In this document: piece by piece, positions 37,242-45,552 of the stretch | How the letters are laid out: each line of letters opens with the position of its first letter | Numbering within the stretch: the stretch's first letter is position 1 | Source of the DNA: Pseudomonas sp. Tri1 | Lineage (GTDB): Bacteria > Pseudomonadota > Gammaproteobacteria > Pseudomonadales > Pseudomonadaceae | Assembly (NCBI RefSeq): GCF_017968885.1 | Contig: NZ_CP072913.1 | Span: 1,410,001 to 1,474,000 of the forward strand | DNA: 64,000 nt | Reading direction: 5' to 3' | Translations under genes and position numbers: made by a program | Notes under the pieces: generated by a model | The model's input: only the letters and a program-made list of their open reading frames with translations | What the model was told of the DNA's origin: nothing | Databases searched by the model: none

Positions 37242-37622
37242 TGTGTGATTCCAATGCAGGAGAAGAGAGTTGCCAGACTAAGTCCATTTGAAACTTAGGC
37301 ATCTGATCTGGATCAGTTGCTGGCAACAATTCGTTGCTGATAAATGAGTTGTCGATCAAGCTTCAAATATTGAACGTGGTCGAACAGGACCGTCCCATGG
37401 ACGGTTGTCCCCAGGAAGTGGCCGTTTTTCGGGGGTGGGAAGTTGACCCTAGTTGGTTTCCACCAATAGGCAAGTATTTAGAAAGCATTGGTCATCTAGA
37501 AAAATAGCGGCCTTAACATAACGGTGTTTCAGATAAATGTCGGGCAGTAATCCGGGCCTTGCTTAGTGGCGTTATTCAATAAAATTATGACGCTTCCTCT
37601 ACTTAATTCTTAGCGAGTACAC
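37242..37622. other. Divergent arc promoter region (381 bases)
   Basis: Non-coding spacer between the two arcD genes. AT-rich in the right half. Only the ANR box and -10 on the arcDABC side were identified; the promoter of the second arcD was not found. A half-site TTGAT occurs at 37352 on the minus strand. Confidence 0.6.
37275..37316 (-). promoter_or_regulatory. ANR (FNR-type) box and -10 of the arcDABC promoter
   Basis: CTGAT-N4-ATCAG (37303-37316) matches the ANR/FNR site with one mismatch per arm. A TAGTCT -10 element (37275-37280 on the minus strand) lies 32 bases from the box centre, so the centre is near -41.5, the class II activator position. Oxygen-limited induction is inferred. 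Confidence 0.7.
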
Positions 37623-39050
37623 ATGGCGCAGCCGATGCTTAAACTACGACTCGGCGCATTGATCGCGTTGGTGGTGGGTTCGATGATTGGCGGCGGGATC
37701 TTTTCCCTGCCGCAAAACATGGCGGCCCGGGCCGATGTCGGTGCCGTGCTGATCGGTTGGGCAATCACGGCGGTGGGCATGCTGGCCCTGGCCTTCGTGT
37801 TCCAGACCCTGGCCAACCGCAAGCCGGAACTGGACTCGGGCGTATACGCCTACGCCAAGGCCGGGTTCGGCGACTACATAGGGTTTTCATCGGCCTGGGG
37901 CTACTGGATCAGCGCCTGGATGGGCAACGTTGGTTACTTCGTCCTGTTATTCAGCACCCTGGGTTACTTCTTTCCGGTGTTCGGCCAGGGCAACACGCCA
38001 GTGGCCATTGCATGTGCCTCGTTGCTGCTGTGGGCCGTGCATTTCCTGGTGCTGCGTGGAATCAAGGAGGCGGCGTTCATCAACCTGGTGACCACCATCG
38101 CCAAGGTCGTGCCGCTGTTGATGTTCGTCGTCATGGCCGCCGTGGCCTTCGAGGCCGAGATTTTCACCCGCGATATCTGGGGTGCGCTGAGCCCGGACCT
38201 GGGCAGCGTGATGAACCAGGTGCGGCACATGATGCTGGTGACGGTGTTCGTGTTCATCGGTATCGAAGGCGCCAGTGTGTATTCGGCGCGAGCAGAAAAG
38301 CGTGCTGACGTAGGGCGTGCAACGGTGATTGGATTCCTCGGGGTGTTGGCGCTGCTGGTGCTGGTGAATGTGTTGTCCCTGGGGGTCATGAGCCAGCCTG
38401 AACTGGCACAACTGCAGAACCCATCCTTGGCTGGCGTCCTGGAGCATATTGTCGGGCCGTGGGGCGCGTTGCTGATCAGTGTGGGATTGGCGGTATCGCT
38501 GCTCGGCGCGCTGCTGTCCTGGGCGTTGCTATGCGCGGAAATTCTCTACGCCACCGCCCGGGACAAGACCATGCCCGCGTTCCTGACCAAGGAGAATGCC
38601 AACCATGCGCCGGTCAATGCGCTGTGGCTGACCAATGGAATGATCCAGCTGTTTTTGTTGATCACCCTGTTTTCCGCAGGCACCTACACCAGCCTGATCT
38701 ACCTTGCGTCATCGATGATCCTGGTGCCGTACCTGTGGTCGGCAGCCTACGCGGTGTTGCTCTGCGCGCGGGGCGAAACCTATGGGCAGGCGTCGGCCCG
38801 GCGCATGAAGGACCTGTGCATCGGCGGCGTGGCGCTGTGCTATGCGGTGTGGCTGCTGTATGCCGGTGGAGTGAAATACCTGCTGCTGTCGGCGCTGTTG
38901 TATGCGCCGGGCGTCATCCTGTTTGCCCAGGCCAAGCGCGAGCAGCGGCAGCCGTTGTTCACCCATGTGGAAAAAGGCGTTTTTGCGTGCGTGATGGTCG
39001 GGGCGGGCTTGGCGGCTTATGGGTTGTACGGTGGGTTTTTGGCGCTGTGA
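37623..39050 (+). CDS. Second arginine/ornithine antiporter (arcD paralogue)
   Basis: 475 residues, same length as the first arcD and aligned without gaps at roughly 80% identity. It keeps the substrate loop G-S-M-I-G-G-G-I-F-S-L-P-Q-N-M-A and the Y-A-K-A-G-F-G-D-Y region; differences concentrate in loops and in the last 60 residues. It is divergent from arcDABC and no own ANR box was found, so it may be expressed under other conditions or have a slightly different substrate (arginine, ornithine, lysine). Weak ribosome-binding site GCGAGT. Confidence 0.9.
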   Translation: MAQPMLKLRLGALIALVVGSMIGGGIFSLPQNMAARADVGAVLIGWAITAVGMLALAFVFQTLANRKPELDSGVYAYAKAGFGDYIGFSSAWGYWISAWMGNVGYFVLLFSTLGYFFPVFGQGNTPVAIACASLLLWAVHFLVLRGIKEAAFINLVTTIAKVVPLLMFVVMAAVAFEAEIFTRDIWGALSPDLGSVMNQVRHMMLVTVFVFIGIEGASVYSARAEKRADVGRATVIGFLGVLALLVLVNVLSLGVMSQPELAQLQNPSLAGVLEHIVGPWGALLISVGLAVSLLGALLSWALLCAEILYATARDKTMPAFLTKENANHAPVNALWLTNGMIQLFLLITLFSAGTYTSLIYLASSMILVPYLWSAAYAVLLCARGETYGQASARRMKDLCIGGVALCYAVWLLYAGGVKYLLLSALLYAPGVILFAQAKREQRQPLFTHVEKGVFACVMVGAGLAAYGLYGGFLAL

Positions 39051-39079
39051 GGCTTACTGCGATGTTGAGGCGATCTTTT

Positions 39080-39110
39080 TGTGGCGAGGGAGCTTGCTCC
39101 CTCGCCGCAG
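39080..39110. repeat. GTGGCGAGGG-type palindromic repeat
   Basis: GTGGCGAGGGAGCTTGCTCCCTCGCCGC, a near-perfect palindrome downstream of the second arcD, between convergent genes. Confidence 0.8.
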
Positions 39111-39160
39111 GGGCCGGTGCTTAGCTGGCATTGAACTTTGTCCGCGCGGACGATTGAACG

Positions 39161-40507
39161 TCACCACCGTGCGCGATGTGCACCCAGTTCAGCCGCCGGT
39201 AAGGTCCATTGCAGCGGCGTCCCGGTAATTTTCAAGGGCACCTGAAGTCGATGGGCTGGTCCCCAGGGTGTCTGCTCGACCACCAGTCCCTGATCATCGT
39301 CGTCCTCGGCTCGCAATGGGGTTGTGTCCCCCGCGCCACGCTCGATCAACAGCTTTGCCGTGCGCGCCAGTGACAAGCGTGCCGAGCCGCCCTGGCCGCT
39401 CACCAGCCGTCGGGACAAGAGCACGAGGGCGCTGGCCGCCATCAGGTACCCGGTGCCATGGTCCAGCGCCTGCACCGGCAGCGGAGTCGGTTTGTCGGTC
39501 TGTTTCCAGCCCATGCCGGCTTCGGCAATGCCGCTGCTCATCTGCACCAGGCTGTCGAAGCCGCGTCGGTTCTGCCACGGGCCGCTCCAGCCATAGGCGT
39601 TGAGGCTGATATCGATCAGCCCAGGGGCCATTTTCCGCCGTTGCTCGGCGCTGTAGCCCAGACGTTCCAGGGCGTCTGCGCGATAGCCGTGCAAGAGAAT
39701 GTCGGCGTCCTTGAGCAAGGCTTCGAACGCAGCGCGGTCGTTGGGTTGATGCAAGTCGAGACGGGCGCAGCGTTTGCCGAGCGTGACTTCCGGCACCACA
39801 CCGGGTTCGTTCCACGTCGGTGGGTCAATGCGTAAGACATCGGCCCCCAGGCCGGCCAGGAAGCGGCTGGCAATGGGCCCGGCCAGCACGCGGGTCAGGT
39901 CCAGTACCTTGAGGCCGGCCAGCGGCCGGGCCACGGACCCGAGCCAGGGCTTGTGCTGTTCATCGGCGCTTTCACTGAACTGCACCAGCGGCTCGGCATT
40001 TACCGCCAGGCCTTGGGGATGCGCCTGCCAAGCCTGCCAGGAACGCATCTGGGCGGCGCAACCGCCGGCGTCGACTATCGCTTGTTCCAGTTCGGCCTTG
40101 TTCCAGCGGGCCACTTTGCTCGCCATGTCGGTGCGGTCGATGCACGTGCCGAGGACTTTTTCGGCGGCCTGGCGGTGGTGAGGTGCGTTGGTGTGCAGGC
40201 GAATCCAGCCATCGGCGCTGGCGTAGTCGCCGGCCACCGGGTCCCACATGGGCGGCACGCTCCAACCGAGCGGGCGCAGGGTGGTGGAGAACCAGAACGA
40301 GGCCAGGCGCCGGTCGACCTCAAGGGGCGGCAAGCGACCGGTTTGCTGGTGAATCAGTTCAGCGGCAGCCTGGCCGGCCACGGCGATACTGGCGCAGGCC
40401 AGCTCCGTGACAGCGAACGCCGAGGGCAGGGCACCTTCGCCGGTGAAGGGGATCGGAGTCGTGGGCAAGCTGAGTGTGGCTTGCATGGACGTGAGCAGAT
40501 CTGTCAT
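39161..40507 (-). CDS. CaiB/BaiF-type CoA transferase
   Basis: 448 residues. The core of class III CoA transferases is visible: L-A-G-L-K-V-L-D-L-T-R-V-L-A-G-P near 205-220, where Asp-type catalysis starts, G-A-D-V-L-R-I-D-P near 227-235 and D-I-L-L-H-G-Y-R-A-D-A near 272-282. The N-terminal 190 residues and the short C-terminus depart from the standard about 400-residue enzyme, so it forms a subgroup I only recognise as Pseudomonas CoA transferase. Substrate unknown. GGAGGG is eight bases before the ATG. Monocistronic. Confidence 0.85.
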   Translation of the reverse strand: MTDLLTSMQATLSLPTTPIPFTGEGALPSAFAVTELACASIAVAGQAAAELIHQQTGRLPPLEVDRRLASFWFSTTLRPLGWSVPPMWDPVAGDYASADGWIRLHTNAPHHRQAAEKVLGTCIDRTDMASKVARWNKAELEQAIVDAGGCAAQMRSWQAWQAHPQGLAVNAEPLVQFSESADEQHKPWLGSVARPLAGLKVLDLTRVLAGPIASRFLAGLGADVLRIDPPTWNEPGVVPEVTLGKRCARLDLHQPNDRAAFEALLKDADILLHGYRADALERLGYSAEQRRKMAPGLIDISLNAYGWSGPWQNRRGFDSLVQMSSGIAEAGMGWKQTDKPTPLPVQALDHGTGYLMAASALVLLSRRLVSGQGGSARLSLARTAKLLIERGAGDTTPLRAEDDDDQGLVVEQTPWGPAHRLQVPLKITGTPLQWTLPAAELGAHRARW

Positions 40508-40563
40508 CGAAAGCCCTCCAGTACGAGAGGGCGATCATAGTTCAAAAATCGAGTGGGGGCCGC

Positions 40564-40983
40564 TTAGCGGTCCAGCGGCTGCAAGCTTGCGCCACAAGCG
40601 GCCTGCACCTGTTCCGGGCGGGACCAGATCCACAGATTGCCCAGGGCCATGCCCGTGAGCGCCAGGTAAACCGGCCAGCCGTGGTCGAGCATCAGCAGCA
40701 TCAACCCGGCACAGACCAGCATGCTGACGGTAGCACCGACCTTGGCTCGCCGTGGGATGACTTTGCCGTTGCGCCAGTTGTACAACATTGGCCCGAACAG
40801 CCAGTGGCGCTCCAACCAGGCGCTCAGGCGCGGCGAACTGCGGGTCGCGGCCCAGGCGGCCAGGAGAATGAACTCGGTCGTCGGCAGGCCTGGCACGATG
40901 AGGGCGACCAGGCCGATGGCCAGGCTGGTGTAGGCGAGCAGGGCGAAGAGCAGTTGGGTGAGTTTCGTAGGCGTGCGGCTCAT
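40564..40983 (-). CDS. YbaN-like DUF454 inner-membrane protein
   Basis: 139 residues with three or four helices. The stretch G-L-V-A-L-I-V-P-G-L-P-T-T-E-F-I-L-L-A (about 23-41) with W-L is the DUF454/YbaN signature, then R-S-S-P-R-L-S-A-W-L-E-R-H-W-L-F-G-P. Function is unknown. No strong ribosome-binding site. Lies between the CoA transferase gene and a REPIN. Confidence 0.9.
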   Translation of the reverse strand: MSRTPTKLTQLLFALLAYTSLAIGLVALIVPGLPTTEFILLAAWAATRSSPRLSAWLERHWLFGPMLYNWRNGKVIPRRAKVGATVSMLVCAGLMLLMLDHGWPVYLALTGMALGNLWIWSRPEQVQAACGASLQPLDR

Positions 40984-41010
40984 GTCTTTTGTTCTGCCTG
41001 TACTTTCCCC

Positions 41011-41100
41011 TGTGGGAGCAAACTTGCTCGCGATGACGGAGTGTCAGGCTCCATAATTGTCGGCTGATGTACCGCTGTCGCGAGCAAGCTCGCTCCCACT
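41011..41100. repeat. REPIN (inverted REP pair)
   Basis: TGTGGGAGCAAACTTGCTCG at the left and CGAGCAAGCTCGCTCCCA-type unit at the right, inward facing. Separates the YbaN-like gene from the hemO 3' end. Confidence 0.92.
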
Positions 41101-41116
41101 GGGTCAGTGGTGACCG

Positions 41117-41707
41117 TTAGGCCAACTCCGCTGCATAGGCGTGCTCTAGCAACACCGTAAACCGGTTGAACGCATCCAGCGCGCCTTTATCTGCTTCGGC
41201 TTCCTGCTGTTCGCTGAAGGCCAGGCCGTCGAGGGTGCGGGTGAAGGTTTTCCAGCCTTCGGCGCGACCGCCCGCCGGTTCTGCCAGGTGGCGGGCGCCG
41301 AAGGTTTCGCTGAGTCCCAGGCCCACGGCGCGCTTGATCAGGAACGCGGCGCCGAGTTTGGAACCCTCTGAGACGAACAGCCAGCCCAACGCCTGGGCCT
41401 TGGTCGGGTTTTTCACCGCACCGGCCACTGGCGCGGGGACTTCGGTGTCCAGGTCTGCCAAATCCGCCTTGGCCGCTTCTGCCCGGCAACGGGCCGGCAG
41501 GTCGGGGATCAGGGTGGACAACTCGGCGTCGTTGTACAGCGCCACCAGCTCCGATTGGAACAGGTATTGGGCCACGACGAAGCGGGCGAAGCTGGCCCGG
41601 GTTTCGAACGGAGCGTGGGCCTTGACCAGCGCGTCGAGCCTGCTGTGGGGCTCGTGGGTGATCTGGTTCAGGCGTTGGGAGCGTAGAGCGCAAGGCTGAG
41701 TATTCAT
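41117..41707 (-). CDS. hemO: Biliverdin-producing heme oxygenase
   Basis: 196 residues from the ATG at 41707, supported by AAGGA upstream; a longer reading from 41761 is not favoured. Resembles the HemO/PigA iron-acquisition heme oxygenase of P. aeruginosa: R-S-Q-R-L-N-Q-I-T-H-E-P-H near the N-terminus places the proximal heme His (H21), F-A-R-F-V-V-A-Q-Y-L-F-Q and L-G-W-L-F-V-S-E-G-S-K-L-G-A-A-F-L form the distal helix, and G-A-R-H-L-A-E-P is conserved. It opens heme to release iron and biliverdin in the cytosol. Lies after the receptor gene in the same signalling operon. Confidence 0.92.
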   Translation of the reverse strand: MNTQPCALRSQRLNQITHEPHSRLDALVKAHAPFETRASFARFVVAQYLFQSELVALYNDAELSTLIPDLPARCRAEAAKADLADLDTEVPAPVAGAVKNPTKAQALGWLFVSEGSKLGAAFLIKRAVGLGLSETFGARHLAEPAGGRAEGWKTFTRTLDGLAFSEQQEAEADKGALDAFNRFTVLLEHAYAAELA

Positions 41708-41731
41708 GGGGTATTCCTTAGGATGAAAGCA

Positions 41732-41763
41732 TTGTGGCGATGGGATGGATCCCCTCGCCACAG
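41732..41763. repeat. GTGGCGAGGG-type palindromic repeat (degenerate)
   Basis: GTGGCGATGGGATGGATCCC then CTCGCCACAG: a slightly degenerate copy, in the gap between receptor and hemO, just upstream of the hemO ribosome-binding site. Confidence 0.75.
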
Positions 41764-41789
41764 GTATTTGTGTTGGCTGAGCAGTCGAG

Positions 41790-44384
41790 TCAGATATCCC
41801 AGATCAGGTTGACCGCGAAGTTACGTCCCGGCGCCGTCAGGCGATCGAGGTTGGCGGGGCTCAGCACCGCCGCTTCGCCGACGCTGTCGTAGCCGCGCAC
41901 GTCATCCCACAGCCAGTACTTCTTGTCGGTGAGGTTGTAGAGGCCGCCGCTGACGGTGATGTCGTCGGTCACCTTGTAGAAGCCGGTCAGGTCGAGAATG
42001 CCGAAGCCCGGGGTCTTGAACTGGCTGCTGACGCCGTCCGGCGAGTTGAAATTGCTGTCGTCGACGCGATCCTTTTTCTTCACCAGTGTCCAGCTGAGTA
42101 AAGTGCCGTAGTGGTCCTGGTCGTATCCCAGGCCGAACACGCCGGTCAGCGGGTTGACGCTGTTGAGCGGCTCGCCGGTGTCGGCGTTGCGGCCGTAGGC
42201 GTAGGCCACCGAACCTTGGGTATACAAGCCTTGAGGCGCGCCAAACAGGTCCAGGTTCAGGCGGCCCCGGACCTCGGCACCCTTGATGGTCGCGTGCTTG
42301 ATGTTATTGCTCTGGAAGGTCAACTGGTCGGCGCCGGGAGTGATGGCGTCCTCGTTGATGAAATCGCGGTACTTGTTGTAGAACACCGCCACATCGAACG
42401 AACCAGAATCGAAACGGCCCTTCAGGCCGGTCTCGTAGCTTTTGCTTTTTTCCGGTTCCAGATCTGGGTTGGGTTCCACGCTATAGCCGGCGCTGGGGTT
42501 GTCGAAACGACCGTACAAAGCTTTGGCGGTCGGCGTGCGGAAGCCTTCGGCGTACTGGCCGTACCAGGTGTACTCATCGCTCAGGGCATAGGTCAGGCCG
42601 AACTTGGGCGAGACGCGATGCCAGGTCTTGTTCTTGCCGCTGACTGCGCCACCGCCGGTGGGGTCCACGGCGTCGAGGAATTCCTCGGTCAGGTGCGGCT
42701 TGAGCCGGGTGTAGTCGTAGCGCAGGCCCGGCGTGAAGGTCCAGCGGTCCCAACTGATCTGGTCCTGGGCGAACAGGCTGTAGGTGTTGATGGTCGGGTC
42801 CGGGAAATCACTGACCTTTGCCAGCACGTCTCGGGTGCTGATGGCGCCAACCGCGGAGCAACCTACGCCAACCGCCAGGCACACGCCGTTGCCGCTGCGC
42901 GAACCGGTGACTTTCTGTTGCTTGATCGTGGTGCCGTAGGTCAGCGCGTGATCGGTGTCGGCGATGCTGAAGGCCTTGTCCAGTTGCGCGTCGAAGACCC
43001 ACTGTTTTTCTTCGTAGAGGGTTTCCCGGGTGCGCAGCACCTGGCGGGTGATCGGGAAGTAGAACTCGGCGGTGCTCTGATCGGTCTTGGCGATCTGGTG
43101 GTTCAGACTCCACTTCATGTGATCGGCCAGCAGGCTGTCGAGGGCGAAGCTGTGTTCGAGGCCGAAACGCTCGCGGCTGATGGTGTCGTTGCCGGTGCGC
43201 CACTGGTACATGCCGCCGGGCAGCACCGAGGTGGGAATGGCCGGCTGGCCGTTGGAGTAGGGGCCGCCATAGGCGCTTTTCAGATCGGTGTCGCGGTCGT
43301 CCTTGTATTTCTCGTAGACCAGTCCCAGGCGCGCGTCGTCGTTGTAGTTCCAGCCGAGCTTGGCCAGCACATTGTTGGCGCGTACATCCTCCGGGTTGGC
43401 TGCGGTGCGGTCCAGACCGGTGCCGTTGTCGTTGCCGTAGGATTGGGTTTCATGGCCGTCGCGCTGGCTGTAGTGCAACAGGCCGTCGAACTGCCCGCTG
43501 CGCCCGGCGACCGTGGCGGACTTGAGCCAGCTTTCGTCGGCGGAACTGTAGCCGGTCTTCAGCCGGGCACCGACGTCCTTGCCCGGCTTGATGATGTCGT
43601 CCGGATCCAGGGTGAAATAGCTCACGGCACCGCCGATGGCGTTGCTGCCGTAGAGCACCGAGGCCGGGCCGCGCAAAATCTCGACACGCTTGATGATTTC
43701 CGGGTCGACGTAGTTGCGCTGGGTCTTGGCGTAGGGGCCGTTGAAGAAACCACCAGGGATTTCCACGCCGTCGACCTGAGTCAGGATCCGGTTACCGTCG
43801 ATCCCGCGAATGTTATAGCCGCTGATGCCGCCGCGCTGGCCCGCGCCACCCACCGAAACGCCGGGCTCATAACGCACCAGGTCCTTGAGGGTGTTGACGT
43901 TGTTGCGGTCCAGTTCCTGGCGGTCATGGACGGTGACGGTGCTCGGCACGCTGGTGATGGCCTGTTCCTGGCGGGTGGCGCTGATGGTCACCTGCGACAG
44001 GTTCAACACCCCGGCAGTGCTGCGCCTTTCCAGGACGATGCTGTTGTTGCCGAGCTTGCGGTAGCCCAACTGAGTTCCTGCCAGCAAGCGCTCCAGGGCT
44101 TTCTCGGGTGGCAGCGAGCCGTTCACGCCCGGCGAGGTGACGCCTTCGCCCAGCTCTGCCGGCAGGCCCACCTGCCAACCGGTGATGGCAGTGAACGCGT
44201 TCAAGGCCGACACCAGCGGTTGCTGGGCGATGGCAAAGGTGTAGTCGCCGATGTTGCGCGCAGGTGGTTGTTCGGCGGTGGCGGCCAGGGTGGACGGCGC
44301 GGTACCGGCCATCAGGATGGCCGCAGTCAGTAACGACAGCGTGCAAGAAGGGGCAAGGAACCGGCGAGTAAGGCGAGAGGACAT
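41790..44384 (-). CDS. TonB-dependent heme/hemoprotein receptor with signalling domain
   Basis: 864 residues from the ATG at 44384 (GGAG eight bases upstream; a start 21 bases earlier lacks this). Signal peptide about 1-36; STN (secretin/TonB signalling) domain about 45-105 (V-S-A-L-N-A-F-T-A-I-T-G-W-Q-V); plug about 125-235 with V-E-I-L-R-G-P-A-S-V-L-Y-G-S-N-A-I-G-G-A-V; beta-barrel to the C-terminal W-D-I. It contains F-R-T-P and N-P-D-L in the positions of the F-R-A-P and N-P-N-L heme-receptor boxes, but no His lies between them. The STN domain relays heme binding to FecR and the ECF sigma. Similar to P. aeruginosa HxuA-type receptors. A Fur-like box lies at the end of fecR. Confidence 0.9.
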   Translation of the reverse strand: MSSRLTRRFLAPSCTLSLLTAAILMAGTAPSTLAATAEQPPARNIGDYTFAIAQQPLVSALNAFTAITGWQVGLPAELGEGVTSPGVNGSLPPEKALERLLAGTQLGYRKLGNNSIVLERRSTAGVLNLSQVTISATRQEQAITSVPSTVTVHDRQELDRNNVNTLKDLVRYEPGVSVGGAGQRGGISGYNIRGIDGNRILTQVDGVEIPGGFFNGPYAKTQRNYVDPEIIKRVEILRGPASVLYGSNAIGGAVSYFTLDPDDIIKPGKDVGARLKTGYSSADESWLKSATVAGRSGQFDGLLHYSQRDGHETQSYGNDNGTGLDRTAANPEDVRANNVLAKLGWNYNDDARLGLVYEKYKDDRDTDLKSAYGGPYSNGQPAIPTSVLPGGMYQWRTGNDTISRERFGLEHSFALDSLLADHMKWSLNHQIAKTDQSTAEFYFPITRQVLRTRETLYEEKQWVFDAQLDKAFSIADTDHALTYGTTIKQQKVTGSRSGNGVCLAVGVGCSAVGAISTRDVLAKVSDFPDPTINTYSLFAQDQISWDRWTFTPGLRYDYTRLKPHLTEEFLDAVDPTGGGAVSGKNKTWHRVSPKFGLTYALSDEYTWYGQYAEGFRTPTAKALYGRFDNPSAGYSVEPNPDLEPEKSKSYETGLKGRFDSGSFDVAVFYNKYRDFINEDAITPGADQLTFQSNNIKHATIKGAEVRGRLNLDLFGAPQGLYTQGSVAYAYGRNADTGEPLNSVNPLTGVFGLGYDQDHYGTLLSWTLVKKKDRVDDSNFNSPDGVSSQFKTPGFGILDLTGFYKVTDDITVSGGLYNLTDKKYWLWDDVRGYDSVGEAAVLSPANLDRLTAPGRNFAVNLIWDI

Positions 44385-44488
44385 CGATAGCGCTCCGTGT
44401 CGCATCTGTTATAGGTGCAGATTGGCATCTGGAGATGCGAATCAATTGCATTGGCTATAACGAGACGAATCAGCACAGGCTATCGAGT

Positions 44489-44507
44489 AAAAATAATTCT
44501 CATTTAA
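44489..44507 (-). promoter_or_regulatory. Fur-box-like site before the heme receptor gene
   Basis: On the minus strand AAATGAGAATTATTTT resembles the GATAATGATAATCATTATC Fur consensus and overlaps the fecR stop codon, 105 bases before the receptor. Gives the receptor gene its own iron control besides read-through from fecI. Confidence 0.6.
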
Positions 44508-45466
44508 TTCAGGATCATCAGCGCCGGGAATTCCTGAAGGCGCGCCGAGGTGATGTGTGCCAGTGAACGAACCACGTCCAGCGGTTGGTCGAGGCGGTAG
44601 TTGCCGGTCACGGCGACGTTGGCCAACTGCTGGTTGTTGTTGATGATCCAGCCCGGGTAGTAGCGCTGCAGTTCGGCCAATACCTGGCTCAGCGGCCTGT
44701 TCTTGAACACCAGTCGACCCTGGACCCAGGCCAGGTCCGTGTCGGCATCGAGCTGGACCGGGTGGTCGAAGCCGTTGGGGCCGATGCGGATGCTTTCCCC
44801 GGCCGACAGCCGTACGTGGGTGTCGTTGCGGTGGGCCCGCAGGTCGACGTCGCCGCGCTGGACCTGGACCTGGGCCACGCCGTCGAGGTAGCGCACCGCC
44901 AAGGTGGTGTCGCTGACGCTGGCGGTGACCGGGCCGGCATCGATCTCCAGCGGCAGGTTGCGATTGCCCGGCACTTCAAAAAGCGCTTCGCCCTTGTACA
45001 GCCGGGCCACATGCCGCTGTTCGTTGAACGTGCTGGAAAACGCCGAATCGGTGTTGAGCAGGACCTTGGAACCATCCTCCAATTGCAGGCGCTGGCGTTC
45101 ACCGACCACGGTCAGGTGATCGGCCTGGAAATGCAAAGGCAGGTCGCTGAAGTTGAACAGGCTCAGCAACAGCACGGCGGCGCTGGCCAGGGGTTTCCAG
45201 TGGGCGCGCAGGCGTGACAGTGCCGTGATTGGCGGTTGGGCTTCAAGCTGCCGGGCGCTTGCAATCACCTGTGGGCCGTCCCAGATCGCCTTGGCCCGGG
45301 CGAACGCTTCGCCATGGCGCGGGTCGGCCGCCAGCCAGGCCTGGAACTGGTGGGTCTGCTCCTGGCTGGGGTTGTCGAGCAGGATCAGCCAGTCCAGCGC
45401 CTGCTCCATGGCATGGGCGGTGTCCTGCGCCGAAGCGGGCTCAGGGGCGCGGTGATTGTCCGTCAC
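44504..45466 (-). CDS. FecR-type anti-sigma/sigma regulator
   Basis: 320 residues from the GTG at 45466; an in-frame TTG at 45511 lies in a repeat-like sequence and is unlikely. N-terminal DUF4880 region with D-W-L-I-L-L-D-N-P (residues 26-34), a single transmembrane helix near P-L-A-S-A-A-V-L-L-L-S-L-F-N-F, and the periplasmic FecR domain (G-E-R-Q-R-L-Q-L-E-D-G-S-K-V-L-L-N-T-D-S, A-R-L-Y-K-G-E-A-L-F-E-V) ending in the STN-binding part (W-V-Q-G-R-L-V-F-K-N-R-P-L-S-Q-V-L-A-E-L). It receives the signal from the receptor and releases or activates the sigma factor. Lies between the sigma and receptor genes. Confidence 0.9.
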   Translation of the reverse strand: MTDNHRAPEPASAQDTAHAMEQALDWLILLDNPSQEQTHQFQAWLAADPRHGEAFARAKAIWDGPQVIASARQLEAQPPITALSRLRAHWKPLASAAVLLLSLFNFSDLPLHFQADHLTVVGERQRLQLEDGSKVLLNTDSAFSSTFNEQRHVARLYKGEALFEVPGNRNLPLEIDAGPVTASVSDTTLAVRYLDGVAQVQVQRGDVDLRAHRNDTHVRLSAGESIRIGPNGFDHPVQLDADTDLAWVQGRLVFKNRPLSQVLAELQRYYPGWIINNNQQLANVAVTGNYRLDQPLDVVRSLAHITSARLQEFPALMILN

Positions 45467-45552
45467 GGTGGGTTCTCGATATTGGCGGCGGTAACAAGCT
45501 ACAAGCCGCAAGCAGTAGGTGGCAAGTCTGTGCGTAGCGTGCGGCGTGAAGC

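Noticed and set aside
37323..37366. Second ANR box in the spacer between the two arcD genes
   Set aside because: TTGTCGATCAA has arms but spacing that does not fit TTGAT-N4-ATCAA.
42111..44333. A 740-residue open frame on the plus strand opposite the heme receptor gene
   Set aside because: It lies exactly antisense to a well-supported receptor, has no recognisable motif and low-complexity Val/Gly/Ala/Arg composition. Long antisense frames are usual in GC-rich DNA.
45467..45511. A longer FecR starting at a TTG (45511)
   Set aside because: The extra codons contain a repeat-like AAGCTACAAGCCGC sequence and no ribosome-binding site; the GTG at 45466 gives the normal N-terminus.
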